A DNA stretch of 64,000 nucleotides from Isoptericola halotolerans (GTDB lineage Bacteria; Actinomycetota; Actinomycetes; Actinomycetales; Cellulomonadaceae). Shown in pieces: positions 7,153-16,335 of the stretch; within the stretch, counting starts at the first letter, position 1; each line of letters begins with the position of its first letter. The notes beneath the pieces were generated by a model. The model saw only the letters and a program-made list of their open reading frames with translations, was not told where the DNA came from and made no database searches. Location of the stretch: contig NZ_JABEZU010000001.1 in assembly GCF_013149785.1 (NCBI RefSeq), positions 1,364,001 through 1,428,000 on the forward strand, given 5' to 3'. Made by a program: the position numbers and the translations under genes.

Positions 7153-7542
7153 ATGACCACCCCGGACCCGAACACCCCGCAGCAGCAGCCGACGCCGCCG
7201 CCGGGCGGCTATCCCGCCGGGCCCCCGGCACCCGCCTACGGCCAGCCGCCGGTCGAGAACCCCGGCAAGACCCTGGGGATCGTCGGCCTGGTGCTCGGCT
7301 TCCTCGGCCCGCTGTCCCTGGTCGGCCTGATCCTGTCGATCGTCGGCCTGCGCAAGTCGAAGAAGGTCGGCCAGCCGAACGGCATCGCGATCGCCGGCAT
7401 CATCGTGAGCAGCCTGGTGCTGATCGGTGTCATCATCGGGTCGATCGCGCTCGGCCTGGGCCTGGCGCACGTGGTCGAGGTGTGCAACGACCTCGGCCCG
7501 GGCACCCATGTCCAGAACGGCGTCACCTACACCTGCGGCTGA
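7153..7542 (+). CDS. DUF4190-type small membrane protein with Pro/Gly-rich N-terminus
   Basis: A 129-residue protein. Residues 1-35 are rich in Pro, Gln and Gly and probably cytoplasmic and disordered; two membrane helices follow (about 40-62 and 75-102) with the DUF4190 pattern GxxxGxLGPLSLVGLILSIVGL and KSKKVGQPNGIAIAGIIVS. The last 25 residues include two Cys. AGGAGAG lies 5 nt before the ATG. Function unknown. A strong bidirectional terminator follows. Confidence 0.8.
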   Translation: MTTPDPNTPQQQPTPPPGGYPAGPPAPAYGQPPVENPGKTLGIVGLVLGFLGPLSLVGLILSIVGLRKSKKVGQPNGIAIAGIIVSSLVLIGVIIGSIALGLGLAHVVEVCNDLGPGTHVQNGVTYTCG

Positions 7543-7560
7543 GCCAGCCCTTCGCCCGGT

Positions 7561-7601
7561 CCACGGCCCGCCACGACGTCCTGCGTCGTGGCGGGCCGTG
7601 G
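7561..7601. terminator. Bidirectional terminator between convergent genes
   Basis: Perfect 18-bp inverted repeat (arms 7561-7578 and 7584-7601, 5-nt loop), 18 nt after the DUF4190-protein stop and 4 nt after the stop of the facing oxidoreductase gene. Confidence 0.88.
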
Positions 7602-7605
7602 CGCG

Positions 7606-8562
7606 TCAGCGGGCGTCGACGAGAGCGGTGGCGTCGGCGTCGACGAGGTCGAAGGTGATCTGGGCCGCGGCCCAGGCGCCCTCGGCGGCGGCGGTCGAGA
7701 CCTGGGCGACCAGGTTGCCGGCGTTGCCGGCGACCCACACCCCGGGGACCGAGGTGCGTCCCGTCTCGTCGGCCACCACGTGCTCGCCCTGCCCGGAGGG
7801 GTGCGGGGCGACCTGCAGCCCGAGCTGGGCGACGACGTCGGCCCGGGCGCGCATCGTGGTGGCCACGGCGAGCGCGTCGAGCGCCACGGTGGAGCCGTCG
7901 TCGAGCAGGACGCCGGACAGGCGTCCGTCGTCCGAGGTGACCTCACGGACGGCGCCGGGCACGACGGTGACGCCGCGCACGGCGAGCTTGGCGGCGTCCT
8001 CCTCTGCCGGTACGGCAGCGGTGTGGCCCAGCAGCACGACCTGGTCGCTCCACTGGCTGAACAGCAGCGCCTGGCGGGCGGCGTGCGGGCCGGTCGCCAG
8101 GACGCCGATGCGTCGGTCGCGGACCTCGTAGCCGTGGCAGAAGGGGCAGTGCACGACGTCGCGGCCCCAGTGCTCGGCGAGGCCGGGCACGTCGGGCAGC
8201 TCGTCGCGCAGGCCGGTCGCCACGAGCAGGCGCCGGGACCGGGAGACCCTGCCGTCGTCGAGCGTCACCGCGAAGGGGTGGGTGCCGGCGTCGTCCCGGA
8301 CGACCTGGGCCACCTGTCCGTCCACGACGTGCCCGCCGACCGCACGGACCTCGGTGCGCCCGGTGGCGAGGAGCTCGGCGGGGGAGATGCCCTCCCGCCC
8401 GAGCAGCCCGTGGATCCCGACGGCGGGCGCGTTGCGCGGGTCGCCCGCGTCCAGGACGGCGACGCGCCAGCGTGCGCGCGCCAGGGTGAGTGCCCCGCTC
8501 AGCCCGGCGGCTCCGCCGCCGATCACGAGGACGTCGTAGGTGTTCTCGAGTGTGTCGCTCAT
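7606..8562 (-). CDS. Thioredoxin-reductase-like FAD-dependent oxidoreductase
   Basis: A 318-residue flavoprotein with an N-terminal FAD Rossmann motif (YDVLVIGGGAAGLSGALTLARA), the redox motif CPFC in HCPFCHGYEV, an NADPH-domain segment and the C-terminal FAD motif TSVPGVWVAGNAG. The layout matches low-molecular-weight thioredoxin reductases, but many actinobacterial paralogues with CPxC serve other disulfide acceptors. No thioredoxin gene is adjacent. The start is uncertain: ATG 8562, 8571 and 8574 are all in frame and no strong ribosome site is seen. It is divergent from an XRE-cupin regulator that probably controls it. Confidence 0.88.
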   Translation of the reverse strand: MSDTLENTYDVLVIGGGAAGLSGALTLARARWRVAVLDAGDPRNAPAVGIHGLLGREGISPAELLATGRTEVRAVGGHVVDGQVAQVVRDDAGTHPFAVTLDDGRVSRSRRLLVATGLRDELPDVPGLAEHWGRDVVHCPFCHGYEVRDRRIGVLATGPHAARQALLFSQWSDQVVLLGHTAAVPAEEDAAKLAVRGVTVVPGAVREVTSDDGRLSGVLLDDGSTVALDALAVATTMRARADVVAQLGLQVAPHPSGQGEHVVADETGRTSVPGVWVAGNAGNLVAQVSTAAAEGAWAAAQITFDLVDADATALVDAR

Positions 8563-8595
8563 GGAACCCATCATGAGAACGACTCTCGACGCGCG

Positions 8596-8607
8596 CAACG
8601 CTCGTTG
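8596..8607. promoter_or_regulatory. Palindrome between oxidoreductase and XRE-cupin genes
   Basis: Perfect repeat caacg-ct-cgttg in the short divergent intergenic region. It is a candidate operator for the neighbouring XRE regulator. A CAAACT -10-like box at 8617-8622 lies just before the regulator start. Confidence 0.4.
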
Positions 8608-8629
8608 CCGCCGTGGCAAACTGGCGGAC

Positions 8630-9247
8630 ATGGCACACGAACAGACGGGGCCCGAGGGCGCCCTCGCCGCGATGCTGGGGACCGTCGGGCCGCGGCTACG
8701 GAGCCTGCGGACCGGACGGAAGGTCACCCTCGCGAACCTGTCCGGGCAGACCGGCATCTCCGTGAGCACCCTGTCCCGGCTCGAGTCCGGCCTGCGCCGG
8801 CCCACCCTCGAGCTGCTCCTGCCGCTCGCGCAGGCGTACGGGGTCACGCTCGACGACCTGGTGGACGCCCCGACGACCGGTGACCCACGGGTGCACCTGG
8901 ACCCCGTCACGGTCGACGGCGTGACCTACGTCCCGCTCACCCCGGGTGCGACGGAGATCGTCGCCTACAAGATGATCATCGAGCCCGGCGCCCGGAGCGG
9001 TCGGCCCGACCTGCGCACCCATGAGGGGTACGAGTGGTGCTACGTGCTCACCGGCCGGCTCCGCCTCGTCCTCGGGCACCGTGACCTCGTCATGGGCCCG
9101 GGGGAGGCCGCGGAGTTCGACACCCGGGTACCGCACTGGTTCGGACCGGCCGACGACGAGGCGGTCGAGCTGCTCAGCCTCTTCGGCGAGCAGGGACAGC
9201 GAACCCACACCCGGGTGCGGCCCCGGCGCCCCGCCCAGGAGCCCTGA
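8630..9247 (+). CDS. XRE-family regulator with C-terminal cupin sensor
   Basis: A 205-residue cytoplasmic transcription factor. Residues about 20-75 form a helix-turn-helix (VTLANLSGQTGISVSTLSRLESGLRRPTLELLLPLAQAYGV). Residues about 105-190 form a cupin_2 barrel with a metal/ligand-type segment (THEGYEWCYVLTGRLRLVLG and MGPGEAAEFDTRVPHWF). Such proteins repress adjacent metabolic or redox genes and bind a small molecule in the cupin. ATG 8630 lies 7 nt after a CAAACT box, suggesting a leaderless mRNA. It probably governs the divergent flavoprotein. Confidence 0.88.
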   Translation: MAHEQTGPEGALAAMLGTVGPRLRSLRTGRKVTLANLSGQTGISVSTLSRLESGLRRPTLELLLPLAQAYGVTLDDLVDAPTTGDPRVHLDPVTVDGVTYVPLTPGATEIVAYKMIIEPGARSGRPDLRTHEGYEWCYVLTGRLRLVLGHRDLVMGPGEAAEFDTRVPHWFGPADDEAVELLSLFGEQGQRTHTRVRPRRPAQEP

Positions 9248-9286
9248 CCGGCGGACGCAGGCGTGGTCTATCCCACCTGTCGGTGG

Positions 9287-9317
9287 CTGACGGGCGCGAA
9301 GCGCGGTGGCGTATGAT
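9287..9317 (+). promoter_or_regulatory. Probable promoter of tig
   Basis: CTGACG (9287-9292) and TATGAT (9312-9317) with 19-nt spacing. Transcription would start near 9324, leaving a 5' untranslated region of about 170 nt before the GTG start of tig. I see no gene in that leader. Confidence 0.5.
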
Positions 9318-9494
9318 CGATGGGTTGCCCGTACGCCTGCCGTACCGGCTTCGGAACCACGAGCAGGACCGAGCACGACCTGAGCAGGACCCGAGCACGA
9401 ACAGCACTGCACAGCATCCAGCGCCGCAGCAACCAGCCCGGAACACACCGGCGAGACGCGCGCGCACGCACCCGACACTCTGGAGACCATCGAA

Positions 9495-10859
9495 GTGAAG
9501 AGCGCCGTCGAGACCCTGGACCCCACCAAGGTCAAGCTGACCGTCGAGGTGGAGTACGACGAGCTCAAGCCGAGCATCGACCACGCCTACAAGCACATCG
9601 CGGAGCAGGTGAACATCCCCGGCTTCCGCAAGGGCAAGGTCCCCCCGCGCATCATCGACCAGCGGGTCGGCTGGGGTGCCGTCGTCGAGCACGCCGTCAA
9701 CGAGGGCCTCTCGGGCTTCTACCGTGACGCCGTGGCCGAGAGCGAGCTCCGCCCCCTGGGTCAGCCCGAGGTCGAGGTCACCGAGGTCCCGGAGAAGGCG
9801 GGCGAGGGCCAGCTCGCGTTCGTCGCCGAGGTGGAGGTCCGCCCCGAGCTCACCCTGCCCGAGCTGTCCGGCCTCGAGCTGACCGTCGAGTCGACCGAGG
9901 TCGCCGACGCCGACGTGGACGAGCGCCTCGACTCGCTGCGTGAGCGCTTCGGCACGCTGGTGGGCGTCGACCGTCCCGCCGTCGAGGGCGACTACGTCGT
10001 CATCGACCTGAAGGCCGTCATCGGCGACGAGGAGATCGACTCGGTCTCCGGTGTCTCCTACCAGATCGGCGCGGGCAACATGCTCGAAGGGCTGGACGAG
10101 GCCCTCACCGGGCTGTCCGCCGACGAGACGACCACCTTCACCTCGAACCTCGCCGGTGGCGAGCACGCGGGCGAGGAGGCCACGGTCACGGTCACCGCCA
10201 CCTCGGTCAAGGAGCGCGAGCTTCCCGAGGCCGACGACGACTTCGCCCAGATGGCGTCGGAATTCGACACCCTCGACGAGCTCAAGGCCGACCTGCGTGG
10301 GCAGGTCGCCTCGGCGAAGACCTCGAACCAGGCCGTCGCCGCCCGCGACGCGCTCCTGGAGAAGCTGCTCGAGGCCGTGGAGATCCCCGTCCCGCAGGGC
10401 GTCGTCGACGCCGAGGTGCACCGCCACCTCGAGCAGGAGGGACGGCTGGAGGACGAGGACCACCGTGCCGAGGTCGTCGTGGACGCCACCAAGGCGATCA
10501 AGAACCAGATCCTGCTCGACACCCTCGCCGAGCAGCTCGAGGTGAAGGTCGGCCAGGGCGAGCTCATCGAGTACCTGGTGCAGGCCTCCCAGCAGTACGG
10601 CATGGAGCCGCAGCAGTTCATCCAGACCCTCGACCAGGGTGGTCAGATCCCCGCCATGGTCGGTGAGGTCGCGCGCTCCAAGGCGCTCGCCGTCGCCCTG
10701 CGCGACATCGAGGTCAAGGACTCCGACGGCAACGTCGTCGACCTGACCGAGTTCATCGGTACCGCCGAGGACGACGAGGCCGAGGCCGCCGCTGCCGAGG
10801 ACGCCGCCGAGGAGGAGGTCGCCGAGGACGAGGCGACCGAGGAGCAGGCCAAGGCCTGA
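9495..10859 (+). CDS. tig: Trigger factor, ribosome-bound chaperone and prolyl isomerase
   Basis: Binds at the ribosomal tunnel exit and shields nascent chains. The 454 residues show the ribosome-binding signature [13 protein letters not shown] near residue 40, an FKBP-type isomerase domain ([18 protein letters not shown] to [15 protein letters not shown], about 160-245), a helical C-terminal chaperone domain and a very acidic tail ([19 protein letters not shown]) that is typical of actinobacterial trigger factors. Translation starts at GTG with GGAG about 9 nt upstream. It heads the conserved tig-clpP1-clpP2-clpX block and is followed by a strong terminator, so clpP1 is likely transcribed separately. 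Confidence 0.97.
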   Translation: MKSAVETLDPTKVKLTVEVEYDELKPSIDHAYKHIAEQVNIPGFRKGKVPPRIIDQRVGWGAVVEHAVNEGLSGFYRDAVAESELRPLGQPEVEVTEVPEKAGEGQLAFVAEVEVRPELTLPELSGLELTVESTEVADADVDERLDSLRERFGTLVGVDRPAVEGDYVVIDLKAVIGDEEIDSVSGVSYQIGAGNMLEGLDEALTGLSADETTTFTSNLAGGEHAGEEATVTVTATSVKERELPEADDDFAQMASEFDTLDELKADLRGQVASAKTSNQAVAARDALLEKLLEAVEIPVPQGVVDAEVHRHLEQEGRLEDEDHRAEVVVDATKAIKNQILLDTLAEQLEVKVGQGELIEYLVQASQQYGMEPQQFIQTLDQGGQIPAMVGEVARSKALAVALRDIEVKDSDGNVVDLTEFIGTAEDDEAEAAAAEDAAEEEVAEDEATEEQAKA

Positions 10860-10871
10860 CCCCCGCCGTAC

Positions 10872-10915
10872 GACGACGGCCCGCACCTTCCGCGCAGGAG
10901 GTGCGGGCCGTCGTC
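10872..10915 (+). terminator. Terminator after tig
   Basis: Perfect 17-bp inverted repeat (arms 10872-10888 and 10899-10915, 10-nt loop) 12 nt past the tig stop codon. Confidence 0.88.
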
Positions 10916-11024
10916 GTCCGCGGTGACGGGGCTGTGCGCCCGCAGCGAAACAGGCCCTGCCGGGGACTGTTCGGGCCGGTGGGGCGCGTTAGGGTCGAGC
11001 GACAGCGAACCGAAGGAGACGGAC

Positions 11025-11663
11025 GTGAACGACCTGCTGCAGGTGGACCGGGCGATGCCGGAGGCTCGGTCCGAAGGACAGGGCCTCGGCCTCAACGACT
11101 CCATCTACAACCGGCTCCTCAGGGAGCGCATCATCTGGCTGGGTTCGGAGGTCCGCGACGACAACGCCAACGCGATCTGCGCCCAGCTGATGCTCCTGGC
11201 GGCCGAGGACCCCGACAAGGACATCTACCTCTACATCAACTCCCCGGGCGGCTCGATCACCGCCGGCATGGCGATCTACGACACCATGCAGTTCATCCAG
11301 CCGGACGTCGCCACGGTCGCCATGGGCATGGCTGCGTCGATGGGGCAGTTCCTGCTGTCCTCGGGGGCGAAGGGCAAGCGGTACATCACCCCCCACGCCC
11401 GCGTGCTGATGCACCAGCCGTCCGGTGGCGTGGGTGGTACCGCGACCGACGTGCGCATCGGCGCACAGCTGATCATGCACATGAAGAAGGTGCTCGCCGA
11501 GCTCACGGCCGAGCAGACCGGTCAGCCGCTCGAGAAGATCCTCAAGGACAACGACCGGGACAGCTGGTTCACGGCGGCCGAGGCCCTCGAGTACGGCTTC
11601 GTCGACCGTGTCGTGGACACGGCGTCGTCGGTCGCCGGTGGCGGTGGCACGAACCCCAGCTGA
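11025..11663 (+). CDS. clpP1: ATP-dependent Clp protease proteolytic subunit 1
   Basis: Serine peptidase forming half of the mixed ClpP1P2 barrel that degrades substrates delivered by ClpX or ClpC. The start at GTG 11025 is set by AAGGAG 6 nt upstream and gives 212 residues. The catalytic triad is visible: Ser105 in GMAASMGQF, His130 in VLMHQPSGG and Asp (about 179) in NDRDSWF. The 5-residue [10 protein letters not shown] strand region is intact. A TAGGGT box at 10990-10995 lies about 30 nt before the start. It is followed 52 nt later by clpP2, probably co-transcribed. Confidence 0.97.
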   Translation: MNDLLQVDRAMPEARSEGQGLGLNDSIYNRLLRERIIWLGSEVRDDNANAICAQLMLLAAEDPDKDIYLYINSPGGSITAGMAIYDTMQFIQPDVATVAMGMAASMGQFLLSSGAKGKRYITPHARVLMHQPSGGVGGTATDVRIGAQLIMHMKKVLAELTAEQTGQPLEKILKDNDRDSWFTAAEALEYGFVDRVVDTASSVAGGGGTNPS

Positions 11664-11715
11664 CACCACCCTCCACCGACCCGGTCGCCAGACCTTTCCT
11701 GCTCCGAGGAGAACC

Positions 11716-12441
11716 ATGAGCCACTCGCCCGAGTACCAGTTCGCGATGACGGCCGAGCGCCTCGCCGGGGGCGCCGCGCGCCCGGGCGGCGTCGCGATGC
11801 CGTACGGATCGAGCGCCGCCGCACCGTCTGCACGTTACGTGCTGCCCCAGTTCGAGGAGCGCACGCCTTACGGGTTCAAGCGTCAGGACCCCTACACGAA
11901 GCTCTTCGAGGACCGCATCATCTTCCTGGGTGTCCAGGTCGACGACGCCTCGGCCGACGACGTGATGGCGCAGCTGCTGGTCCTGGAGTCCCAGGACCCC
12001 GACCGCGACATCATGATCTACATCAACTCGCCGGGCGGGTCGTTCACGGCCATGACGGCGCTGTACGACACGATGCAGTTCATCAAGCCGCAGATCCAGA
12101 CGGTCTGCCTCGGGCAGGCCGCGTCGGCGGCGGCCGTGCTGCTCGCCGCGGGGCAGAAGGGCAAGCGCCTGGCGCTGCCCAACGCACGCGTCCTGATCCA
12201 CCAGCCGGCGATGGAGAACGGTGGCTACGCCCAGGCGTCGGACATCGAGATCCACGCCAACGAGCTGATCCGGATGCGCGAGTGGCTCGAGACGACGCTC
12301 GCGCAGCACACGGGCAAGGACGTCGCCCAGATCCGTGACGACATCGAGCGGGACAAGATCCTCACCGCGGCGGCCGCCAAGGACTACGGCCTGGTCGACC
12401 AGGTGCTCGAGTCCCGCAAGGTCGCCCAGCTCGAGAGCTGA
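11716..12441 (+). CDS. clpP2: ATP-dependent Clp protease proteolytic subunit 2
   Basis: Partner of ClpP1; in actinobacteria the two rings must assemble together for activity. ATG 11716 has CGAGGAGAA 6 nt upstream and gives 241 residues, with an N-terminal extension of about 45 residues compared with ClpP1 that is probably processed. Triad: Ser137 in [11 protein letters not shown], His162 in VLIHQPAM and the Asp of [11 protein letters not shown]-rich hairpin follows, then the clpX promoter. Confidence 0.97.
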   Translation: MSHSPEYQFAMTAERLAGGAARPGGVAMPYGSSAAAPSARYVLPQFEERTPYGFKRQDPYTKLFEDRIIFLGVQVDDASADDVMAQLLVLESQDPDRDIMIYINSPGGSFTAMTALYDTMQFIKPQIQTVCLGQAASAAAVLLAAGQKGKRLALPNARVLIHQPAMENGGYAQASDIEIHANELIRMREWLETTLAQHTGKDVAQIRDDIERDKILTAAAAKDYGLVDQVLESRKVAQLES

Positions 12442-12469
12442 CCGGCTGCAGCTCCTGCTGCGCCGGGTG

Positions 12470-12506
12470 CGCCCGGGGCGCCGACCACGTGTCGGTGCCC
12501 CGGGTG
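12470..12506 (+). terminator. Hairpin between clpP2 and clpX
   Basis: 16-bp stem with two G-U pairs (arms 12470-12485 and 12491-12506, loop cacgt), 28 nt past the clpP2 stop. It suggests that clpX is at least partly uncoupled from clpP1P2. Confidence 0.7.
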
Positions 12507-12528
12507 ACGCCACACCGGGCCTATCGTG

Positions 12529-12557
12529 CTGACAACGCGGCCCGCGTGGTGTGGAAT
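12529..12557 (+). promoter_or_regulatory. Probable clpX promoter
   Basis: CTGACA (12529-12534) and TGGAAT (12552-12557) with 17-nt spacing, downstream of the clpP2 hairpin and about 50 nt before the clpX start codon. Confidence 0.5.
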
Positions 12558-12607
12558 GGTCGAAGGACCTGCACGAGACGGCCCTGCACGAGACAAGGAG
12601 GCCCGAG

Positions 12608-13873
12608 GTGGCTCGAATCGGTGACGGCGCAGATCTGCTCAAGTGCTCGTTCTGCGGCAAGTCTCAGAAACAGGTCAAGAAGCTGATCGCCGGACCGGGC
12701 GTGTACATCTGCGACGAGTGCATCGACCTGTGCAACGAGATCATCGAGGAGGAGCTCGGCGAGGCCACCGAGGTCGGGATGACCGAGCTGCCCAAGCCGC
12801 GGGAGATCTTCGCGTTCCTCGAGCAGTACGTCATCGGCCAGGAACCGGCGAAGCGAGCGCTGGCCGTGGCCGTGTACAACCACTACAAGCGGGTCCAGGC
12901 CGCGCCGCCGGCGAAGGACGACGAGGACGCCGTCGAGATCTCGAAGTCCAACATCCTGCTGATCGGCCCCACCGGGACGGGCAAGACGTACCTCGCCCAG
13001 ACCCTTGCCAAGCTCCTCAACGTCCCCTTCGCGATCGCGGACGCCACAGCCCTCACCGAGGCGGGCTACGTGGGCGAGGACGTCGAGAACATCCTGCTCA
13101 AGCTCATCCAGGCCGCGGACTACGACGTCAAGAAGGCCGAGACGGGCATCATCTACATCGACGAGGTCGACAAGGTCGCCCGCAAGGCGGAGAACCCGTC
13201 GATCACCCGGGACGTCTCCGGCGAAGGTGTGCAGCAGGCGCTGCTGAAGATCATCGAGGGCACGAGCGCCTCCGTGCCGCCACAGGGCGGCCGCAAGCAC
13301 CCCCACCAGGAGTTCATCCAGATCGACACGTCCAACGTGCTGTTCATCGTGGCGGGTGCCTTCGCCGGGCTGGACGACCTCATCGCCGCTCGCTCGCGCA
13401 AGCGAGGGATCGGGTTCTCCGCACCGATGGAGTCGGCGGTCAACGAGGACCTCTTCTCCGAGGTGCGCCCGGAGGACCTGCACAAGTACGGCCTGATCCC
13501 CGAGTTCATCGGTCGCCTGCCGGTGATCGCCTCGGTGTCCCCGCTCGACCGGGAGGCGCTGGTGCGGATCCTGACGGAGCCGCGCAACGCGCTGGTCAAG
13601 CAGTACCAGCGCATGTTCGAGATCGACGGGGTCCGCCTGGAGTTCGCGGACGACGCCATCGACGCCATCGCCGAGCAGGCCCTGCTGCGGGGCACCGGCG
13701 CCCGCGGGCTGCGGGCCATCATGGAGGAGGTCCTCCAGCAGGTGATGTTCGACGTCCCGAGCCGCGACGACGTCGAGGGTGTGGTCGTCACCCGTGACGT
13801 GGTCGAGGAGAACGTCAACCCCACGATCGTTCCGCGGTCGTCGGGTCCGGTCCGGAACCGCAAGTCCGCCTGA
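12608..13873 (+). CDS. clpX: ClpX, AAA+ unfoldase of the Clp protease
   Basis: Hexameric ATPase that unfolds tagged proteins and feeds them to ClpP1P2. GTG 12608 with AAGGAGG 6 nt upstream gives 421 residues. The zinc-binding domain has Cys13, Cys16, Cys35 and Cys38. The AAA+ module shows Walker A GPTGTGKT (about 119-127), pore loop GYVGED, Walker [10 protein letters not shown], the ClpP-docking IGF loop (KRGIGFSAP), the arginine region EFIGRLP and sensor-2 GTGARGLR. The C-terminal tail is short. It faces the acyl-CoA ligase across a 40-nt gap with only a weak hairpin. Confidence 0.98.
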   Translation: MARIGDGADLLKCSFCGKSQKQVKKLIAGPGVYICDECIDLCNEIIEEELGEATEVGMTELPKPREIFAFLEQYVIGQEPAKRALAVAVYNHYKRVQAAPPAKDDEDAVEISKSNILLIGPTGTGKTYLAQTLAKLLNVPFAIADATALTEAGYVGEDVENILLKLIQAADYDVKKAETGIIYIDEVDKVARKAENPSITRDVSGEGVQQALLKIIEGTSASVPPQGGRKHPHQEFIQIDTSNVLFIVAGAFAGLDDLIAARSRKRGIGFSAPMESAVNEDLFSEVRPEDLHKYGLIPEFIGRLPVIASVSPLDREALVRILTEPRNALVKQYQRMFEIDGVRLEFADDAIDAIAEQALLRGTGARGLRAIMEEVLQQVMFDVPSRDDVEGVVVTRDVVEENVNPTIVPRSSGPVRNRKSA

Positions 13874-13913
13874 CCCCGGCTGCCGACGTGCGCCGGTCGG
13901 GAGACGGCGTCGG

Positions 13914-15722
13914 TCAGCCGTAGATCGCGTCGATTTCGTGGGCGAAGTCCTTCACCACGGCCGAGCGGCGCACCTTCATCGAGGGCGTCAGGTGTCCCCG
14001 GGACTCGGTGAGGTCGCCGTCCAGCACCCGGAAGGTGCGGATCTGCTCGGCACGGGAGACCGTCGTGTTGGCGTCGTCGACCGCGGCCTGGACGGCGGCG
14101 AGGACGTCGGGGTGGTCCCGCACGTCGGCGGCGGGCGCCCGGGGGATCCCGCGCGCGGCGAGCCAACCGGGCAGCAGCTCGGCGTCGAGCGTGACGAGCG
14201 CCGCCACGAACGGTCTTCCGTCACCCACCACGACGACCTGGGACACGAGGGCGTGCGCACGGACCCGGTCCTCCAGGGGTGCCGGCGCGACGTTCTTGCC
14301 ACCGGCGGTCACGATGATCTCCTTGGCACGCCCCGTGATCCGTAGTCGACCCGACTCGTCGAGGCTGCCCAGGTCGCCGGTGCGGAGCCAGTCGCCCGTG
14401 AAGGCCTCCGCGGTGCCCGCGGGGTCGCCGGCGTAGCCGCGCATCAGGTGCGGGCCACGGACCAGCACCTCCCCGTCCTGGGCGATCCGGACCTCCGTGC
14501 CGGGGAACGGTGGTCCGACCGTCCCGATCGAGACCGCACCCGGCAGGTTCACCGCCGTCGGCGCCGTCGTCTCCGTCAGGCCGTAGCCCTCGAGGATCGT
14601 CAGCCCCGCCCCGCGGAAGAAGTGTCCGAGCCGCTCCCCGAGCGGCGCGCCGCCGGAGATGACGTGGCGCACCCGGCCGCCCAGGGCGGTCCGCACCCGC
14701 GCGAGGACCAGACGGTCGGCCAGCGCGTGCCGCACCCTCAGCGCGAGACCCGGCCCGCCGTCGTCCTGGGCACGGGACCAGGCGACCGCGGTCTCGGTGG
14801 CCCAGGCGAAGAGCCGACCCCGCCGACCGCCGCCGGCGGCCTGCTCGGCCGAGTGGTAGACCTTCTCGAGCACGCGGGGGACCGCGAGGAGGTAGGTCGG
14901 GCGGAAGTCGTGCAGGTCCGCGACCAGGTTCTTCACGTCACCGGAGTGCCCGACGACGGTGCTCCCGGCGACGGCCGCGACCTGGATGAGACGTGCGAAG
15001 ACGTGCGCGAGCGGCAGGAACAGCAGGGTGCGCGCGTCGCGGGCGGCGACCACGTCCGGCAGCGCCTGCTGGGCGTTGAGCGCCAGGTGGCAGAAGGCTC
15101 GGTGCGTGAGCTCGGCCCCCTTGGGGCGCCCGGTGGAGCCCGAGGTGTAGACGATCGTGGCGAGGTCGTCCGGGCCGACGGCGTCACGGCGGGCGAGCAA
15201 CGAGCGGTTCGGCACGCTGCGCCCTGCGGACCTCAGCGTCGCCAGCGCGGCGTCCTGGGCACCGCAGGAACCTCCGTCGAGCACGAGGACACGCTCCAGG
15301 TCGGGCAGGTCGGCGTCGACCTGCCCCACGGCGTCGGCGTGGGCGGGGGTCTCGACGACCGCGAGGCGGACACGCGCGTCGGAGAGGATCCAGTGCACCT
15401 GCTCGGGGGAGCTGGTCTCGTAGACGGGCACGGGGACGGCCCCGGCCGTCCAGATCGCGAAGTCGAGCAGCGTCCACTCGTAGCGGGTGCGACTCATGAT
15501 CGCCACCCGGTCGCCCGGCTCGACGCCGTGCGCGACGAGCCCGCGAGCCACCGCGAGGACGTCGGCGTCGAACTCGTGGGCGGTGACCGGGACCCAGGAG
15601 GAGCCGTCGCGACGCTCCAGGAGCGTGCCGTGACCGGTCCGGGCGACGCGGTCGGCGAGGAGGGTGGTGATGCTGGTGCCCTCGGGCACGTCCACGAGGC
15701 TGGGCGTCGCGGCATGGTTCAT
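13914..15722 (-). CDS. Long-chain fatty-acid--CoA ligase (FadD15-like)
   Basis: Activates fatty acids to acyl-CoA through an acyl-adenylate. The 602 residues contain the P-loop [16 protein letters not shown] (about 190), the long-chain-type insertion with [10 protein letters not shown], motif [10 protein letters not shown], the A8 hinge [24 protein letters not shown] and the C-terminal lysine region SMKVRR. This matches the AMP-forming long-chain class rather than short acyl ligases. ATG 15722 has GGAG 9 nt upstream. It is divergent from chorismate mutase with no evident functional link. Confidence 0.9.
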   Translation of the reverse strand: MNHAATPSLVDVPEGTSITTLLADRVARTGHGTLLERRDGSSWVPVTAHEFDADVLAVARGLVAHGVEPGDRVAIMSRTRYEWTLLDFAIWTAGAVPVPVYETSSPEQVHWILSDARVRLAVVETPAHADAVGQVDADLPDLERVLVLDGGSCGAQDAALATLRSAGRSVPNRSLLARRDAVGPDDLATIVYTSGSTGRPKGAELTHRAFCHLALNAQQALPDVVAARDARTLLFLPLAHVFARLIQVAAVAGSTVVGHSGDVKNLVADLHDFRPTYLLAVPRVLEKVYHSAEQAAGGGRRGRLFAWATETAVAWSRAQDDGGPGLALRVRHALADRLVLARVRTALGGRVRHVISGGAPLGERLGHFFRGAGLTILEGYGLTETTAPTAVNLPGAVSIGTVGPPFPGTEVRIAQDGEVLVRGPHLMRGYAGDPAGTAEAFTGDWLRTGDLGSLDESGRLRITGRAKEIIVTAGGKNVAPAPLEDRVRAHALVSQVVVVGDGRPFVAALVTLDAELLPGWLAARGIPRAPAADVRDHPDVLAAVQAAVDDANTTVSRAEQIRTFRVLDGDLTESRGHLTPSMKVRRSAVVKDFAHEIDAIYG

Positions 15723-15830
15723 CGGGAGTGTCTCCGGCTACGGCGGGATGGCCCCGGGCGCGGAGCCTGCAGGACACTACACCGTCGAGGTCACATACCG
15801 GTCACGCGCCCTGGGCCCGAGCGACGACCG

Positions 15831-15836
15831 TAGGAT
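15831..15836 (+). promoter_or_regulatory. -10 box giving a leaderless chorismate mutase mRNA
   Basis: TAGGAT ends 6 nt before the ATG at 15843, so transcription should start at or within a base of the start codon. No ribosome site is present, consistent with leaderless translation. Confidence 0.65.
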
Positions 15837-15842
15837 CAGGGC

Positions 15843-16220
15843 ATGGCTCAGCCCTTCGACGAAGCTCCCGTTCCCGAGACCGGCCGGGCGCTGCCCCCCG
15901 AGATCCTCGCGCTGCGCCGCACCATCGACAATATCGATGCTGCGCTGGTGCACCTGCTGGCCGAGCGGTTCCGGGCGACCGAGCGGGTGGGAGAGCTCAA
16001 GGCGACCGACGGGTTGCCGCCGGCGGACCCGCAGCGGGACCGCCAGCAGATCGAGCGCCTCAAGACGATCGCGTCCGGGGCCGGGCTCGATCCACAGTTC
16101 GCCGAGGCGTTCCGGAACTTCATCGTCTCCGAGGTGATCCGCCATCACGAGCGCATCGCCGCCGAGCACGAGGCCGGGAAGCGCGCGGGCAACGCGCCCC
16201 CGCTCGACACCTACAGTTGA
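15843..16220 (+). CDS. Chorismate mutase, AroQ class II
   Basis: Converts chorismate to prephenate for Phe and Tyr synthesis. The 125-residue protein has the AroQ helix LRRTIDNIDAALVHLLAERFRATERVGELKA, with the Arg and Lys of the active site, and the later segment DPQFAEAFRNFIVSEVIRHHERI. It is a stand-alone single-domain mutase without prephenate dehydratase or DAHP synthase fusion; in related bacteria such enzymes work in complex with DAHP synthase. The mRNA is probably leaderless. Confidence 0.92.
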   Translation: MAQPFDEAPVPETGRALPPEILALRRTIDNIDAALVHLLAERFRATERVGELKATDGLPPADPQRDRQQIERLKTIASGAGLDPQFAEAFRNFIVSEVIRHHERIAAEHEAGKRAGNAPPLDTYS

Positions 16221-16335
16221 AGAGCACCGTGGTCTGAAGCACCGTGATCGCGCCGTGCTCGCGGCGCGGGTGGCGCGCCGAAGGGATCCGTCGCACGCTG
16301 GGAGGCACAGTCGACCGACGCGAGGGAGACCCTGC

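Noticed and set aside
7606-8910. Longer 434-codon version of the FAD oxidoreductase
   Set aside because: The extra 116 codons precede the FAD motif, overlap the divergent XRE regulator and read as antisense sequence; a normal family N-terminus begins at MSDTLENTYDVLVIGG.
9248-9494. Small genes in the tig leader
   Set aside because: Open frames crossing it lack ribosome sites and recognisable sequence. The stretch is better explained as promoter and untranslated leader.
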